DNA from: Evansella tamaricis
Lineage (GTDB): Bacteria > Bacillota > Bacilli > Bacillales > Salisediminibacteriaceae
Length of the DNA: 64,000 bases
Assembly: GCF_019042215.1 (NCBI RefSeq)
Contig: NZ_JAHQCS010000154.1
Location: forward strand, 1-64,000
Direction of reading: 5' to 3'
Positions 26,535 through 35,294 of the stretch are shown here, one piece after another. The notes beneath the pieces were generated by a model that saw nothing but the letters and a program-made list of their open reading frames with translations, was not told the origin of the DNA and ran no database searches. The translations under genes and the position numbers were made by a program. Numbering within the stretch: position 1 is the first letter of the stretch; every line of letters begins with the position of its first letter.

Positions 26535-28286
26535 TCACTTCGAAAGAATTTCTCTGACCCTATCTATCATCCAGCGTTTAATGATTCCATTTTTCCAGCC
26601 AACATCACTGTCTCTAAGTGTCCTAATTCGCCAATACAATGGGGGATGGGGAAGGAATAAAAACTCCATAAACCGAAAAAGCCATGAACTACGTTCTAAG
26701 GAAGAAACGTTCTCCTTTTGTTCTTCTTTACTATACCGGTGTTGCATTATCTTCGAGACGGCTTCATCCTGTTTTTGACCTAGACTTGTCAAGCCATTGG
26801 CCATTTGCTCCCTACCATTCTCTAATAATTCCGCCCCTTGATGATCTGCCCTTACTTCCATCCATTGAAGGAAAAAAGCTTGGTAGATTGGATAAAACAT
26901 AATAACGACCCACATGAGGAAAAAGAGGGGAATCTTATAATCATCCAGATTGGGAACATAATAAAAAAGAAAAAGTCCAACTCCTAGTAATAATAACATG
27001 TAAGGAAGACGCAAAAGCTGTCCCCATAAAACATCCCTTTTTTTTACATGAATCGCTTCATGCGCTAAAATAGCTTCCACATCTGCAAGGGGTAATTTCC
27101 GTGTTGCCGTCGTTAATGTAACCATTGATTTCCCAATACCCATTCCAATTGCTAACCCGTTATATTCTTGAGATTCTGTCTCGTAAACCTTCACCTCGGG
27201 AATTCCTGCTTTTGTAAAAATTTGGTGAGCAGACTCGATTACTTCCGTATCTCTCACTTCTTTAGCATCCATTGCAGTTATTAAAACGCGGTCCGAAATG
27301 TATAAATTAAATATCCAAAATAGCAGGATCACTATTACTATCACCCATTCAGGCGAATGGGCATAATAGAGAATCAAAAATAGACCAGTATAGGCTGCTA
27401 TTCCTTTAACTGTCATAGCAAAATACAGTTTTCCAAAGAGACGCTTTATATTTTTCCAATGATAAAAAGGAAGGACTTCCACGATCGAACTGGGGTTAGC
27501 TAATACTCCCCATTCCGCAACAATGGAACACTTTTCTTCGATCGTATCCACCCATTCGTCAACATCCTCCACCGTCAGATACAAACTCTCTCCCAACAGG
27601 CGCAGACACACCACTTTCCGAAACCCTGTTGTAAAGTCTGTATTGGAGGAAAGGAACGTCAACATCGGATGAAGTTTCAATAGATCCACATCCGATTCCT
27701 TTCTCACTTCTTTGATATCTTCCAAAGGGATTTCTCTAGACTCATAACGGGATACGATGTAGACGTGACTATTCGAATAATAGACTTTAACCGTCTGATA
27801 GGAGAAAGCTCGTTTGACTAACTCTGGCAGAATCGTTGAAAAGGCAATCAAGATAAACAGTTTCAAAATGCTGTACTCTGGTCCATACACAAGGAATAAT
27901 ATGGCACCTGATAACACAATACATGTGATGCCAATCTCCACGAGGATTCTTTTGGAATCCCGGAATAATGGAACACTGTCTGTGTTGTCAGCGCCTTCGC
28001 TTTTTTGATCCAGCAGCTTTTTCTTAATTTCTACTGTTTTCTTTTTTCCTTCCGTAATGGAATGATAAGAAGAATACCCACTTGCCAGGAAAAAGAGGTA
28101 GATAAAGCTATCAAGAAAAGCAGTCGTTGTAAACAGATAGATAAGTACGAAAGTTGCCAGAATAATCTCTATAATAAGTCTCACTTTCTTATTTTTTAGT
28201 TCCCAAAAAGCTCCTGCCATACAAATGATGAAACCAAATCCCAAGTAAAGAACCGCTTCGGTAAAACTGGGAAACATGCCAAACAC
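26535..28286 (-). CDS. M48-family membrane metalloprotease
   Basis: 583 residues. Helices near the N-terminus (about 10-30, 35-75 and 115-150) precede a 110-residue cytoplasmic-looking insert (about 165-275, with SHVYIVSRYESREIPLEDI). More helices (about 290-335) follow. The peptidase domain has VEAILAHEAIHVKKRD (HExxH zinc site) about residue 410 and the downstream glutamate ligand in MEVRADHQGAEL. This is the HtpX/Ste24 architecture (gluzincin), likely for membrane-protein quality control. The large N-terminal half is unusual compared with HtpX (about 290 residues). Confidence 0.88.
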   Translation of the reverse strand: MFGMFPSFTEAVLYLGFGFIICMAGAFWELKNKKVRLIIEIILATFVLIYLFTTTAFLDSFIYLFFLASGYSSYHSITEGKKKTVEIKKKLLDQKSEGADNTDSVPLFRDSKRILVEIGITCIVLSGAILFLVYGPEYSILKLFILIAFSTILPELVKRAFSYQTVKVYYSNSHVYIVSRYESREIPLEDIKEVRKESDVDLLKLHPMLTFLSSNTDFTTGFRKVVCLRLLGESLYLTVEDVDEWVDTIEEKCSIVAEWGVLANPSSIVEVLPFYHWKNIKRLFGKLYFAMTVKGIAAYTGLFLILYYAHSPEWVIVIVILLFWIFNLYISDRVLITAMDAKEVRDTEVIESAHQIFTKAGIPEVKVYETESQEYNGLAIGMGIGKSMVTLTTATRKLPLADVEAILAHEAIHVKKRDVLWGQLLRLPYMLLLLGVGLFLFYYVPNLDDYKIPLFFLMWVVIMFYPIYQAFFLQWMEVRADHQGAELLENGREQMANGLTSLGQKQDEAVSKIMQHRYSKEEQKENVSSLERSSWLFRFMEFLFLPHPPLYWRIRTLRDSDVGWKNGIIKRWMIDRVREILSK

Positions 28287-28387
28287 CTCTCATCCATTAA
28301 ATCCGTGCACATTCATCTTCATTCTTCCGTCCATATACTAGATATCTTCGAAAGATATTTGGGATGCTCCACTATACGGTACCAACA

Positions 28388-28555
28388 TTACTCCTTCTTT
28401 TCTCTATTAGACGCACCTAATCCTGCACCAATAGCAATTCCAATTGCCATTCCCACCGCCAAGTTATCCATTGCCATACCTAAAGCAGCACCTATCGCTA
28501 ATCCAATACCCATACCGCTTACTACTGCTTTCTTCCTTTTATTATTTTTCTGCAT
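28388..28555 (-). CDS. Small glycine-zipper protein
   Basis: 55 residues. A basic N-terminus (MQKNNKRKKAVV) leads into alternating small residues, GMGIGLAIGAALGMAMDN then VGMAIGIAIGAGLGA, which form one or two glycine-zipper membrane helices. The start at 28555 has GGAGG at 7-nt spacing; the frame is open 19 codons further upstream. Small glycine-zipper proteins are common in Bacillus. Function unknown. Confidence 0.8.
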   Translation of the reverse strand: MQKNNKRKKAVVSGMGIGLAIGAALGMAMDNLAVGMAIGIAIGAGLGASNREKKE

Positions 28556-28795
28556 ACTACTACCTCCATGAAAAATCATTTGATTCAGATGATATACAAA
28601 TCTCCCCTTCACAGACTTGTGATCTCTAATATGTTTTAATTACTTCTTCCTACGGAATATATAGGAAAAAGTTTCAAGGACCCTGTGTAGAATAGGCCTC
28701 TGCACACTACACATGAGTAAAGATATTCTAGCATTTTTCAACAACCAATAACTGAAGTCACGTGGATTTTTACCTATTTATTTTCTAAAACAAAA

Positions 28796-28822
28796 AACAC
28801 ATGCTATTGCCATGTGTTCAGA
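28796..28822 (-). terminator. Rho-independent terminator
   Basis: Read leftward: stem AACACATG / CATGTGTT with a 7-nt loop, followed by a T-rich tract (TTTTG). It lies 14 bp beyond the stop of the DinB gene at 28836. Confidence 0.75.
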
Positions 28823-28835
28823 GAAATGTGACTTT

Positions 28836-29360
28836 TTATGCTTTTAGAGTTCCTTCTATCATTTCCTTTATTTCCTTCATTTGTTGAATGTGCCGCTGTT
28901 CATGGAGAAACAATAACTCTACCCATTGAACTAATGGTAAATCTCCAAAAATAGGATGTTTCACCGATCTTTGATACAAAGTATCTTTACTATCTAGCTT
29001 TGCAATGACAGAAAAAAATTGTTTTCTCGATTTCGAAAGTTGGTCTACAAGTTCTTCTACGCGAAATGGTTTATCGCTTGGAAGGACCATTTCAGGGGCA
29101 GCCACTTTCCTTGACCTGTCTAAGACGTATTCGATCTTCTTAGCCTTTAATCCCCCTTCATCACTTTGTTTTTTTAAGCCATATCCAATTGCCTTAGTAA
29201 ATACTACTTCCGATAGTTCTAGATGATGAACTATTTGAGCAATACTCCATGAGCTGTTGTCAGGTTTCCAATTCAATTCTTCCTCACTTAGGTGTACAAA
29301 TTCCTCTATAAGCTTCTGTCTTGTTTTTTCCAAGTTTTCTTTAAAGAAGGTTTCTTCCAC
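28836..29360 (-). CDS. DinB-family protein
   Basis: 174 residues, four-helix DinB_2 fold. Metal-binding histidines are in WSIAQIVHHLELSE and LLFLHEQRHIQQM, the same arrangement as YfiT-type enzymes but without the YfiT N-terminal motif. Family members are probable thiol transferases or metal-dependent hydrolases. Single-gene unit bounded by a terminator. Confidence 0.85.
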   Translation of the reverse strand: MEETFFKENLEKTRQKLIEEFVHLSEEELNWKPDNSSWSIAQIVHHLELSEVVFTKAIGYGLKKQSDEGGLKAKKIEYVLDRSRKVAAPEMVLPSDKPFRVEELVDQLSKSRKQFFSVIAKLDSKDTLYQRSVKHPIFGDLPLVQWVELLFLHEQRHIQQMKEIKEMIEGTLKA

Positions 29361-29572
29361 AAAATCCCCCCCCTTTCCTTCTAATCTCCTTTATACTAAC
29401 ACAAGATACTAGTACCTGGTAATAATTTTGATGTGAAACTATTCAATTATTTGGTATTGTTTTGGCCTTTTTAATTTGTGAACATCAATAACAAGCAAAT
29501 CTTCAATATTCGGAATAGGCGGCGAAGTTAGAAAATCCCAAAAGGTGCCGAAAAAATAGTATATTCTCTATA

Positions 29573-29610
29573 GAAAAAAGCCGTGAATCTGAACTATCTC
29601 ATTCACGGCT
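29573..29610 (-). terminator. Rho-independent terminator of the two-component operon
   Basis: Stem AGCCGTGAAT / ATTCACGGCT (10 bp, 12-nt loop); reading leftward it ends in TTTTTTC. It is 22 bp beyond the histidine kinase stop. Confidence 0.9.
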
Positions 29611-29631
29611 GAGTTTGATATTCAATTTAAT

Positions 29632-31029
29632 CTATTGTTCTTCTGCCAGTTTTAAGGTAAAGGAAAAAGTGGTCCCGTAGTTCAACTCACTTTCCACTTG
29701 AATGGAAGTCCCATGCAGATCGATAATATGTTTCACAATAGACAACCCAATACCTGTCCCACCTTTAGTTGATCTGGCTTTTTCCTTTTTGTAAAACCTT
29801 TCCCATATATACTTTAAATCCTCTTCATCCATTCCGAGACCAAAATCACGAATACTTATTTCCGCTTCCTCTCCAACCTTTTTAATCGTCACTTCAATTT
29901 TGCTGTTTTTCTTTGAAAACTGAATGGCATTTTGAAGGAGATTATTGATTACTTGTTCCATCCGATCCCGGTCAGCAGTAACATTAATATCTTCTCCATT
30001 TAATTCAATGTCCACTTCATGTTGGGAGATGAGTGGTTCCATTTTTGCAATGCTAAGTCGAAGTTGTTCAGAAACATTATAATTAACTGGATTAATATCT
30101 ATTTGATTTGCCTCTAAGCGTGCCATATCTAATAAGTCTTCCACTAGTTTCATTAACCTCTCTGTTTCATTTTTCATAATCTCTAAATATTTATTTTGCT
30201 GCTCTTTTGGAATCGTTCCATCCATTAACGCTCCTAAGAATCCGCGAATGGAAGTGAGAGGTGACCTCAAATCATGGGACACATTGGCTACAAAATCTTT
30301 ACGCATTTGATCAATGCTAGCCAATTCTTGCGCCATGTAATTAAACGTTTCTCCAAGTTGACCAATTTCGTCTTTTGTCTCTATCTTTACCCGATGATTA
30401 AAATCTCCTTTTGCAAACTGGAGGGCACTATGGTTCATTTCCCTTAGCGGGGACGTTATTTTTCTCGAAGTAAAAAAAATGATAAATCCTGCAATAACCA
30501 ACGCTAACAAAATAGTCATGAGAATAATATCCCGCATGGATTTTGCTTCCTTGTCGAATTCATGGAAAACCATTACCATTGAAAGATTTCTATCAACATC
30601 AGGCAAATGGATCGGTGCCGAAATAACATAATAAATTTGGTCATCATTCGAAACCCACTCTGATGTTTCCTCTCCTTGGAGATTCAATTCATTATAGTGG
30701 AAATTTAAGTCGAATTTCCCCAAAAAGGATGTGTTATATAAGATCTCCCCATCGGAATTAAGTAAAAACACCAGCCTGTCCTCCTGGTTCATACTTAACT
30801 CTAGTGAAGACAAAACCAAAGTGTCGTCCCACGCCTCTTCTCTAGACTTTTTAAAAAAATGAACTAATTGCTCTTCCTGATGTTCGAACGTACTATGATA
30901 GCGCTTAATTATTTCATTTTGAAACATCTCGTGAAAAACGAGCCCAATAAAGACAGTGGATACCACAAATATAAAGATATAGGTGGAAAATAATTTTATG
31001 AACATCCCTTTACGGAAAAACTTAATCAC
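29632..31029 (-). CDS. Sensor histidine kinase (PhoR/ResE-like, HAMP type)
   Basis: 465 residues. Two membrane helices (about 8-30 and 165-188) bracket an extracellular sensor of 135 residues with a PAS/Cache-like feel (DRLVFLLNSDGEILYNTSF). A HAMP domain (about 188-240) follows. The dimerisation helix has the phospho-acceptor in VANVSHDLRSPLTSIRGF. The ATPase has the N-box NLLQNAIQFS, and glycine boxes in IRDFGLGMDEED and GGTGIGLSIV. It overlaps the response-regulator gene by 8 bp, so they are coupled. Stimulus unknown. Confidence 0.95.
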   Translation of the reverse strand: MIKFFRKGMFIKLFSTYIFIFVVSTVFIGLVFHEMFQNEIIKRYHSTFEHQEEQLVHFFKKSREEAWDDTLVLSSLELSMNQEDRLVFLLNSDGEILYNTSFLGKFDLNFHYNELNLQGEETSEWVSNDDQIYYVISAPIHLPDVDRNLSMVMVFHEFDKEAKSMRDIILMTILLALVIAGFIIFFTSRKITSPLREMNHSALQFAKGDFNHRVKIETKDEIGQLGETFNYMAQELASIDQMRKDFVANVSHDLRSPLTSIRGFLGALMDGTIPKEQQNKYLEIMKNETERLMKLVEDLLDMARLEANQIDINPVNYNVSEQLRLSIAKMEPLISQHEVDIELNGEDINVTADRDRMEQVINNLLQNAIQFSKKNSKIEVTIKKVGEEAEISIRDFGLGMDEEDLKYIWERFYKKEKARSTKGGTGIGLSIVKHIIDLHGTSIQVESELNYGTTFSFTLKLAEEQ

Positions 31030-31717
31030 CTGTTTTCACCTCAAATTTATAGCCCACACCACGGATCGTTTTTAAAGACCAGTTAGGAGCATCATCTCCC
31101 AATTTTTCCCGTATCCGCTTAATATGAACATCGATGGTCCGATAATCACCTTCGTAGTCGAATCCCCATACATTGTCCAATAATTGTTGCCGTGTAAATA
31201 CTTGATTTTGTTGAGAAATCAAAAAATAAAGTAATTCTAATTCTTTCGGCGGGAGAATGATTCCCGTTTCATTTCGATATACTTTATGTTCCAGAAGATC
31301 TATCTTCAATCCTGGAACCTCTATATTTTCCCCTGATCCAAAATGAGGATTTGTACGTCTCATCACGGCTTTAATCCTCGCAATCACTTCTTTAGGGTCA
31401 AAGGGCTTTACTACGTAGTCATCTGCGCCAAGTTCCAGTCCCTTAATTTTGTCGTAGCTTTCCCCTTTTCCAGTTATCATAATAATTGGAACACGACTGT
31501 CTCTTCGAATTTCCTGACAGACTTCCCAACCATCCATTTTCGGTAACATGATATCTAAGATCACAAAATCAGGATTGAAGTCATAATAGGTGACCAAACC
31601 CTCTTCCCCATCACCAGCAAAAGCTGCAGAATAGCCTTCCTTATTTAAATATAATTCCAATAAATTTGCAATATTTGGATCATCCTCAATGACGAGCACT
31701 TTTAATGTCTGGTTCAC
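31022..31717 (-). CDS. OmpR/PhoB-family response regulator
   Basis: 231 residues. Receiver domain (5-120) with VIEDDP, the phospho-acceptor Asp in DFVILDIMLPKMDGWEV and the lysine in DDYVVKPFDPKEV. The C-terminal winged helix (about 135-228) has LPPKELELLYFLISQQNQVF and TIDVHIKRIREKLG. The start is GTG, and it overlaps the TGA stop of a 43-codon ORF by four bases (GTGA). Acts with the overlapping kinase. It resembles ResD/PhoP-type regulators; I cannot pick an orthologue. Confidence 0.95.
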   Translation of the reverse strand: MNQTLKVLVIEDDPNIANLLELYLNKEGYSAAFAGDGEEGLVTYYDFNPDFVILDIMLPKMDGWEVCQEIRRDSRVPIIMITGKGESYDKIKGLELGADDYVVKPFDPKEVIARIKAVMRRTNPHFGSGENIEVPGLKIDLLEHKVYRNETGIILPPKELELLYFLISQQNQVFTRQQLLDNVWGFDYEGDYRTIDVHIKRIREKLGDDAPNWSLKTIRGVGYKFEVKTGD

Positions 31718-31845
31718 ACTTTCATCCCTCCCCTCTCCATGTCTTTATTTAACCTTTGACACACTTCTGCATCAATACCTTGTTTTTTTAGTTTATCGGC
31801 GATTTCTTTTATTCCATTTCTTTTAGTCATTTGTTCCTTAGACAT
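31714..31845 (-). CDS. Small ORF translationally coupled to the response regulator
   Basis: 43 residues, basic, predicted helical: it begins MSKEQMTKRNGIKEIADKL and then has KKQGIDAEVCQRLNKDMERG. A good AGGAGG-type site (CAGGAGGAGAG) sits 5 nt before the ATG. The TGA stop overlaps the GTG start of the response regulator by four bases. This suggests the small ORF is really translated and sets translation of the regulator. No homologue recognised. One cysteine. Confidence 0.65.
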   Translation of the reverse strand: MSKEQMTKRNGIKEIADKLKKQGIDAEVCQRLNKDMERGGMKV

Positions 31846-32320
31846 AACTCTCCTCCTGACATATATTGCGCTTCAACTATGGAGAATAAATTCAAATAAA
31901 ATACTTCTCAAAAATATATTAACGATAGTACTTTAAATTTATCATTGTTTTATGAACATAACATGAACAAACGTATGAATTGACGATGTTATCTATTTAA
32001 TCTTTAGTTCTAACCTCGCTATGTTAGCCACTGATTTCGCCGAGTTTCACATCAGGCGATGGACGTAATAATTATTTGTGAATCTATGTATACCACTAAA
32101 GAGTTAGCATGATACTATCGTTTATAAAATCGCTTAAACGAAATAATGATGCTCGGTTTCTTTGGAACAAACACAAACTGTATAGTTATGGCTCTTTTCG
32201 CCATAGATTGTTGTTTTTAAAGTAAAATTTTTGCTTGGATACACTACAGGTGGACGATTTCACCACAGGCACAAGTGCGAAATCTGCTCATTCTTCGCTG
32301 TGTCTTCTATGCCGAGGCAA
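31846..32320. other. Intergenic region upstream of the two-component operon
   Basis: 475 bp without a supported gene. The right half contains a 20-bp element at 32181-32200 that is the inverted partner of 33234-33253. The promoter for the leftward operon should lie in 31850-31990, but I cannot choose one. It runs into the 52-bp tandem array at 32321. Confidence 0.4.
32181..32200 (+). repeat. Left member of a 20-bp inverted repeat around the 52-bp array
   Basis: TATAGTTATGGCTCTTTTCG. Its partner at 33234-33253 is the reverse complement with 17 of 20 bases identical, including an uninterrupted 11-bp core GGCTCTTTTCG. The pair encloses the whole tandem array, about 1.05 kb. Confidence 0.5.
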
Positions 32321-33070
32321 CTTCTGACCGAAACCCTTCTCCACCCGCTCGTTCGGGATCAACTTGAGACAGCTTCTGACCGAAACCCTTCTCCACCCGC
32401 TCGTTCGGGATCAACTTGAGACAGATTCTGACCGAAATCCTTTTCGGCCTTCCCGTTCGGGATCAACTTGCTCCAACTTCTGACCGAAACCCTTCTCCAC
32501 CCGCTCGTTCGGGATCAACTTGAGACAGCTTCTGACCGAACTCCTTCTCCACCCGCTCGTTCGGGATCAACTTGAGACAGCTTCTGACCGAACTCCTTCT
32601 CCACCCGCTCGTTCGGGATCAACTTGAGATAGCTTCTGACCGAAACCCCTCTCCACCCGCTCGTTCGGGATCAACTTGCTCCAACTTCTGACCGAACTCT
32701 ATCTCCAGCCGCTGGTTCGGGATCAACTTGCTCCAACTTCTGACCGAAATCCTTTTCGGCCTTCCCGTTCGGGATCAACTTGCTCCAACTTCTGACCGAA
32801 CTCTATCTCCAGCCGCTCGTTAGGGAACAAGTTGCTCCAGCTTCTGACCGAAACCCTTCTCCACCCGCTCGTTCGGGATCAACTTGAGACATCTTCTGAC
32901 CGAACTCCTTCTCCACCCGCTCGTTCGGGATCAACTTGCTCCAACTTCTGACCGAAATCTATCTCCACCCGCTCGTTCGGGATCAAGTTGCTCCAGCTTC
33001 TGACCGAAACCCTTCTCCACCCGCTCGTTCGGGATCAAGTTGCTCCAGCTTCTGACCGAAACCCTTCTCG
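32321..33070. repeat. 52-bp tandem array, 14 full units plus one partial
   Basis: Unit starts (CTTCTGACCGAA) fall at 32321 and every 52 bp after that to 33049, with no slippage. Positions 1-12 and 31-45 of the unit (GTTCGGGATCAACTT) are nearly invariant. Positions 13-30 alternate between variants such as CCCTTCTCCACCCGCTC, TCCTTTTCGGCCTTCCC and CTATCTCCAGCCGCT. Positions 46-52 alternate GAGACAG and GCTCCAA. Each unit can pair CCGAA with TTCGG. The period is not a multiple of three, so it is not a coding repeat. The spacers recur, so it is not CRISPR. Confidence 0.95.
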
Positions 33071-33407
33071 GGCTCCTGATATGAACGAAAACCGTGTCTG
33101 TGTGGTCTTCACCTAGCTTTCCTGTCTCTTCCTCTAAAAGCATTGCTCTGTATCTTATCCAAAGGGATTTGCTCGTCACTGAAGGCACCGCCTTTCACTT
33201 CTCCAATCTTTCCTCAAAAAGCAACAAAGTTTACGAAAAGAGCCTTAGTTATAGACTGAACTAGAATGATGCGTCTCTGTTTAATGAAACTACATTGTTT
33301 TAAGAATTATTAACTAGTCTTTTTTTGCTCAAACATAATAATTTTAAAGAAAATTGTGGAAGAATAGATTATACTAGTGTTATTAATACCCTCAGGAGGA
33401 ATTAAAA
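33071..33407. other. Repeat-derived flank and promoter region
   Basis: No gene. 33118-33190 contains CTCTTCCTCTAAAAGCAT and CACTGAAGG, which resemble the extra segment of interspersed repeat copy A (7548-7700). The inverted-repeat partner lies at 33234-33253. A TATACT -10-like hexamer at 33370-33375 and a GGAGG just before 33408 serve the small gene that follows; no good -35 is visible. Confidence 0.45.
33234..33253 (-). repeat. Right member of the 20-bp inverted repeat
   Basis: CGAAAAGAGCCTTAGTTATA, the inverted partner of 32181-32200 (17 of 20 identical). Together they could be ends of a non-autonomous element or the fossil arms of one. Confidence 0.5.
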
Positions 33408-33602
33408 ATGGATTCAAATCAATCAGAAAACACACCAAAGAAGAAAATCAACCTTCAAGAAGCAATTAAACAACAGTTAGCAAACAAAAAAAAGAATCAG
33501 ATGAACAGTAAATCTAACTCTAATCCACTTCAAAACAAGAATCAGATGAAGAGTCAACAATCCCGGAAAACACAATCTACCCGCAGAAAAATGGGTGGTT
33601 AA
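33408..33602 (+). CDS. Small basic Asn/Lys/Gln-rich protein
   Basis: 64 residues, strongly basic and without hydrophobic segments. It begins MDSNQSENTPKKKINLQEAI, then KQQLANKKKNQ, and ends STRRKMGG. The middle is low complexity, with QMNSKSN and QMKSQQS repeats. A strong AGGAGG site 7 to 8 nt upstream and a terminator 27 bp after the stop mark it as a real gene. It may be an intrinsically disordered nucleic-acid-binding protein, or a spore-packaged one. No family recognised. Confidence 0.75.
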   Translation: MDSNQSENTPKKKINLQEAIKQQLANKKKNQMNSKSNSNPLQNKNQMKSQQSRKTQSTRRKMGG

Positions 33603-33628
33603 CATTGTTTGATGCCTAAACAAATCAA

Positions 33629-33662
33629 AGCAGCAACCACATTTCAGGTTGCTGCTTTTTTT
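33629..33662 (+). terminator. Rho-independent terminator of the small basic gene
   Basis: Perfect 10-bp stem AGCAGCAACC / GGTTGCTGCT with an 8-nt loop followed by a run of T. Confidence 0.95.
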
Positions 33663-33978
33663 CAATTCCATTGCTCCTCCTATGGTCCACCATTAAGCGT
33701 GTTTTTGGACAATTAAACTTGATTCACTGCTCTTATTGTCCACTTCGAAACGCTTTATGGACAATTAAAACTGACCTTGAATTCTACGCAAGAAACTAAA
33801 CCATTCGACAAGAACCAATTTATTTCCCGGAAAATAAACGTTTTTTTACTTCAACAAAGTTTATCATTTCTTCTAAGTGAAGTTTCTTCTAACGGTTTGT
33901 CTTTAAATCCCATAATGATCACCATCCTTTTATTATGACACTCCAGAACAGGTGATATCACAATAAAAGAAGATAAAA
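33663..33978. other. Gene-free region with short direct repeats
   Basis: The only structure I see is a repeated TGGACAATTAAA (near 33705 and 33762), with a looser TTGTCCAC in inverse orientation between. A 20-codon leftward frame beginning at about 33923 (MGFKDKPLEETSLRRNDKLC) has a weak GGTG site; too short to call. Confidence 0.35.
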
Positions 33979-34233
33979 TCATTTCCTGCTGCCCGTTGGT
34001 CTTTCAAGTGAAAGAATATCTTCTTCCAAATTTATCAGTTTTTCCTCACAAACTCCTTTCGCATCTTTTACTCCTTGATTATAAAAATATGGTCCAATCT
34101 CTTTTGAGATAAAATCCAAAATATTTTCTGCTGCAAGATCCCCTATTTCCTCTAATCGTTCTTCTTGAAAGTAATCTTTCAGTTGGCTCAGTATCTGATT
34201 CTTTGTTTCGTTAGAAAACTGTTTGTACAACAT
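33979..34233 (-). CDS. DUF2164-family protein
   Basis: 84 residues from ATG at 34233, chosen because AAGGAG lies 8 nt upstream; an open frame extends 12 codons beyond. It matches my memory of DUF2164: MLYKQFSNETKNQIL, LEEIGDLAAENILDFI and IGPYFYNQGVKDAKG, with an acidic C-terminus. A small cytoplasmic protein of unknown function, widely found. It follows the lipoprotein gene by 40 bp. Confidence 0.85.
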   Translation of the reverse strand: MLYKQFSNETKNQILSQLKDYFQEERLEEIGDLAAENILDFISKEIGPYFYNQGVKDAKGVCEEKLINLEEDILSLERPTGSRK

Positions 34234-34273
34234 CCCGTTTACTCCTTCCAACATATCGTACTCCACCATAACC

Positions 34274-35203
34274 TTACTCTCTCGTAAATTCTGCTGCCAA
34301 AACAGTATCTAGAGATAAGCCGTCCGCTTGTATTTCTTTTACAACTCGGTATTTTCCCTGTTCCAATGTACTAATGTCAACATTTTCCGTATAAGTATCA
34401 TTAACTGACAGGGTTATTCCAATGTCTGGAAAAGCAATATCTAGTGGCACCTTGTGCCAAGCACCATCTATTTTTTTCTCAATTGTATAATACGTTCCAA
34501 AAAATAAGATAGTTGGACCATGGTTTTGTAAAAGCAGTGTTATTTCCGAAGTGGAGGAACCATAGATTTCTTTTTCCGTCTCTAGTGTCGCATTAATTTC
34601 TGGAACAGGTACATATATGGATGAGACTCTTGTATCTTCCACCACTCCTTCGTTGTTAATAATCTCCACACTTAATAAATAAAAAGTGTTTTCTTTTTCA
34701 GGAAGTAGTGCTGTATAGATTGTATGATCACCATTCACTTCGTCTATATAAATAGTTTCATTAACGATTTCATCCTTTTTCTCTAATTGACCATCCCTTT
34801 CTGTCAATTGAATACGTACATTCCGGTCAAGGAATATACTTTCATCATTATGGGTAATAAAAGAGACAAAAATCTCCTCTTCTTTCCTATGAATACCATT
34901 AGATAACCCATATCCTAAGGATCCAATCCCATCCTGGAAAAACCATTCACCTGTAGCCTGTTCGTACTCCGTTCTCCCCCAATATTCTTCATTAAACTGA
35001 TATAAAAAATCCAATATATCTTTATCCATATTTAGATCGAAGTTTTCCGATGACCTAATGGAATTTGGTAATTCACCGTGCCCTGTCTCCCATTCATCTT
35101 CCTCTGACATGAATTGCTCTTCACCTTGGCCACAGCCTACTACTATGGACATCATTGCTATTATTACGAACTTAAAGAATAAGCTTACTAAAGATCTATT
35201 CAT
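34274..35203 (-). CDS. Lipoprotein with C-terminal Ig-like domain
   Basis: 309 residues from ATG at 35203. The start is chosen because AAGGTG is about 8 nt upstream and because it puts a clean lipoprotein signal at the N-terminus: MNRSLVSLFFKFVIIAMM, then lipobox SIVVGC, so Cys24 is lipidated. After an acidic linker the central region is unassigned. The C-terminal 90 residues resemble the Ig-like Big_14 domain: SEITLLLQNHGPTILFFGTY, YTIEKKIDGAWHKVPLD and QGKYRVVKEI. Anchored on the outer face of the membrane; ligand unknown. Confidence 0.8.
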   Translation of the reverse strand: MNRSLVSLFFKFVIIAMMSIVVGCGQGEEQFMSEEDEWETGHGELPNSIRSSENFDLNMDKDILDFLYQFNEEYWGRTEYEQATGEWFFQDGIGSLGYGLSNGIHRKEEEIFVSFITHNDESIFLDRNVRIQLTERDGQLEKKDEIVNETIYIDEVNGDHTIYTALLPEKENTFYLLSVEIINNEGVVEDTRVSSIYVPVPEINATLETEKEIYGSSTSEITLLLQNHGPTILFFGTYYTIEKKIDGAWHKVPLDIAFPDIGITLSVNDTYTENVDISTLEQGKYRVVKEIQADGLSLDTVLAAEFTRE

Positions 35204-35294
35204 GGTATTCACCTTCACTTTCTGACTTAGCAGAGGGTGAATGAAGATATAGATCCCATCCACCTTATACACCCTCTATGTGAGCCCTTGCCTC

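Noticed and set aside
32321-33070. CRISPR array
   Set aside because: The variable parts recur in a few fixed forms instead of being unique, and no cas gene is present.
32231-33188. Open frames through the 52-bp array
   Set aside because: The period is not a multiple of three, the frames have no ribosome site, and they exist only because the repeat lacks stops in some phases.
33862-33925. 20-codon leftward ORF MGFKDKPLEETSLRRNDKLC
   Set aside because: Too short and with a weak site; kept only as a note.
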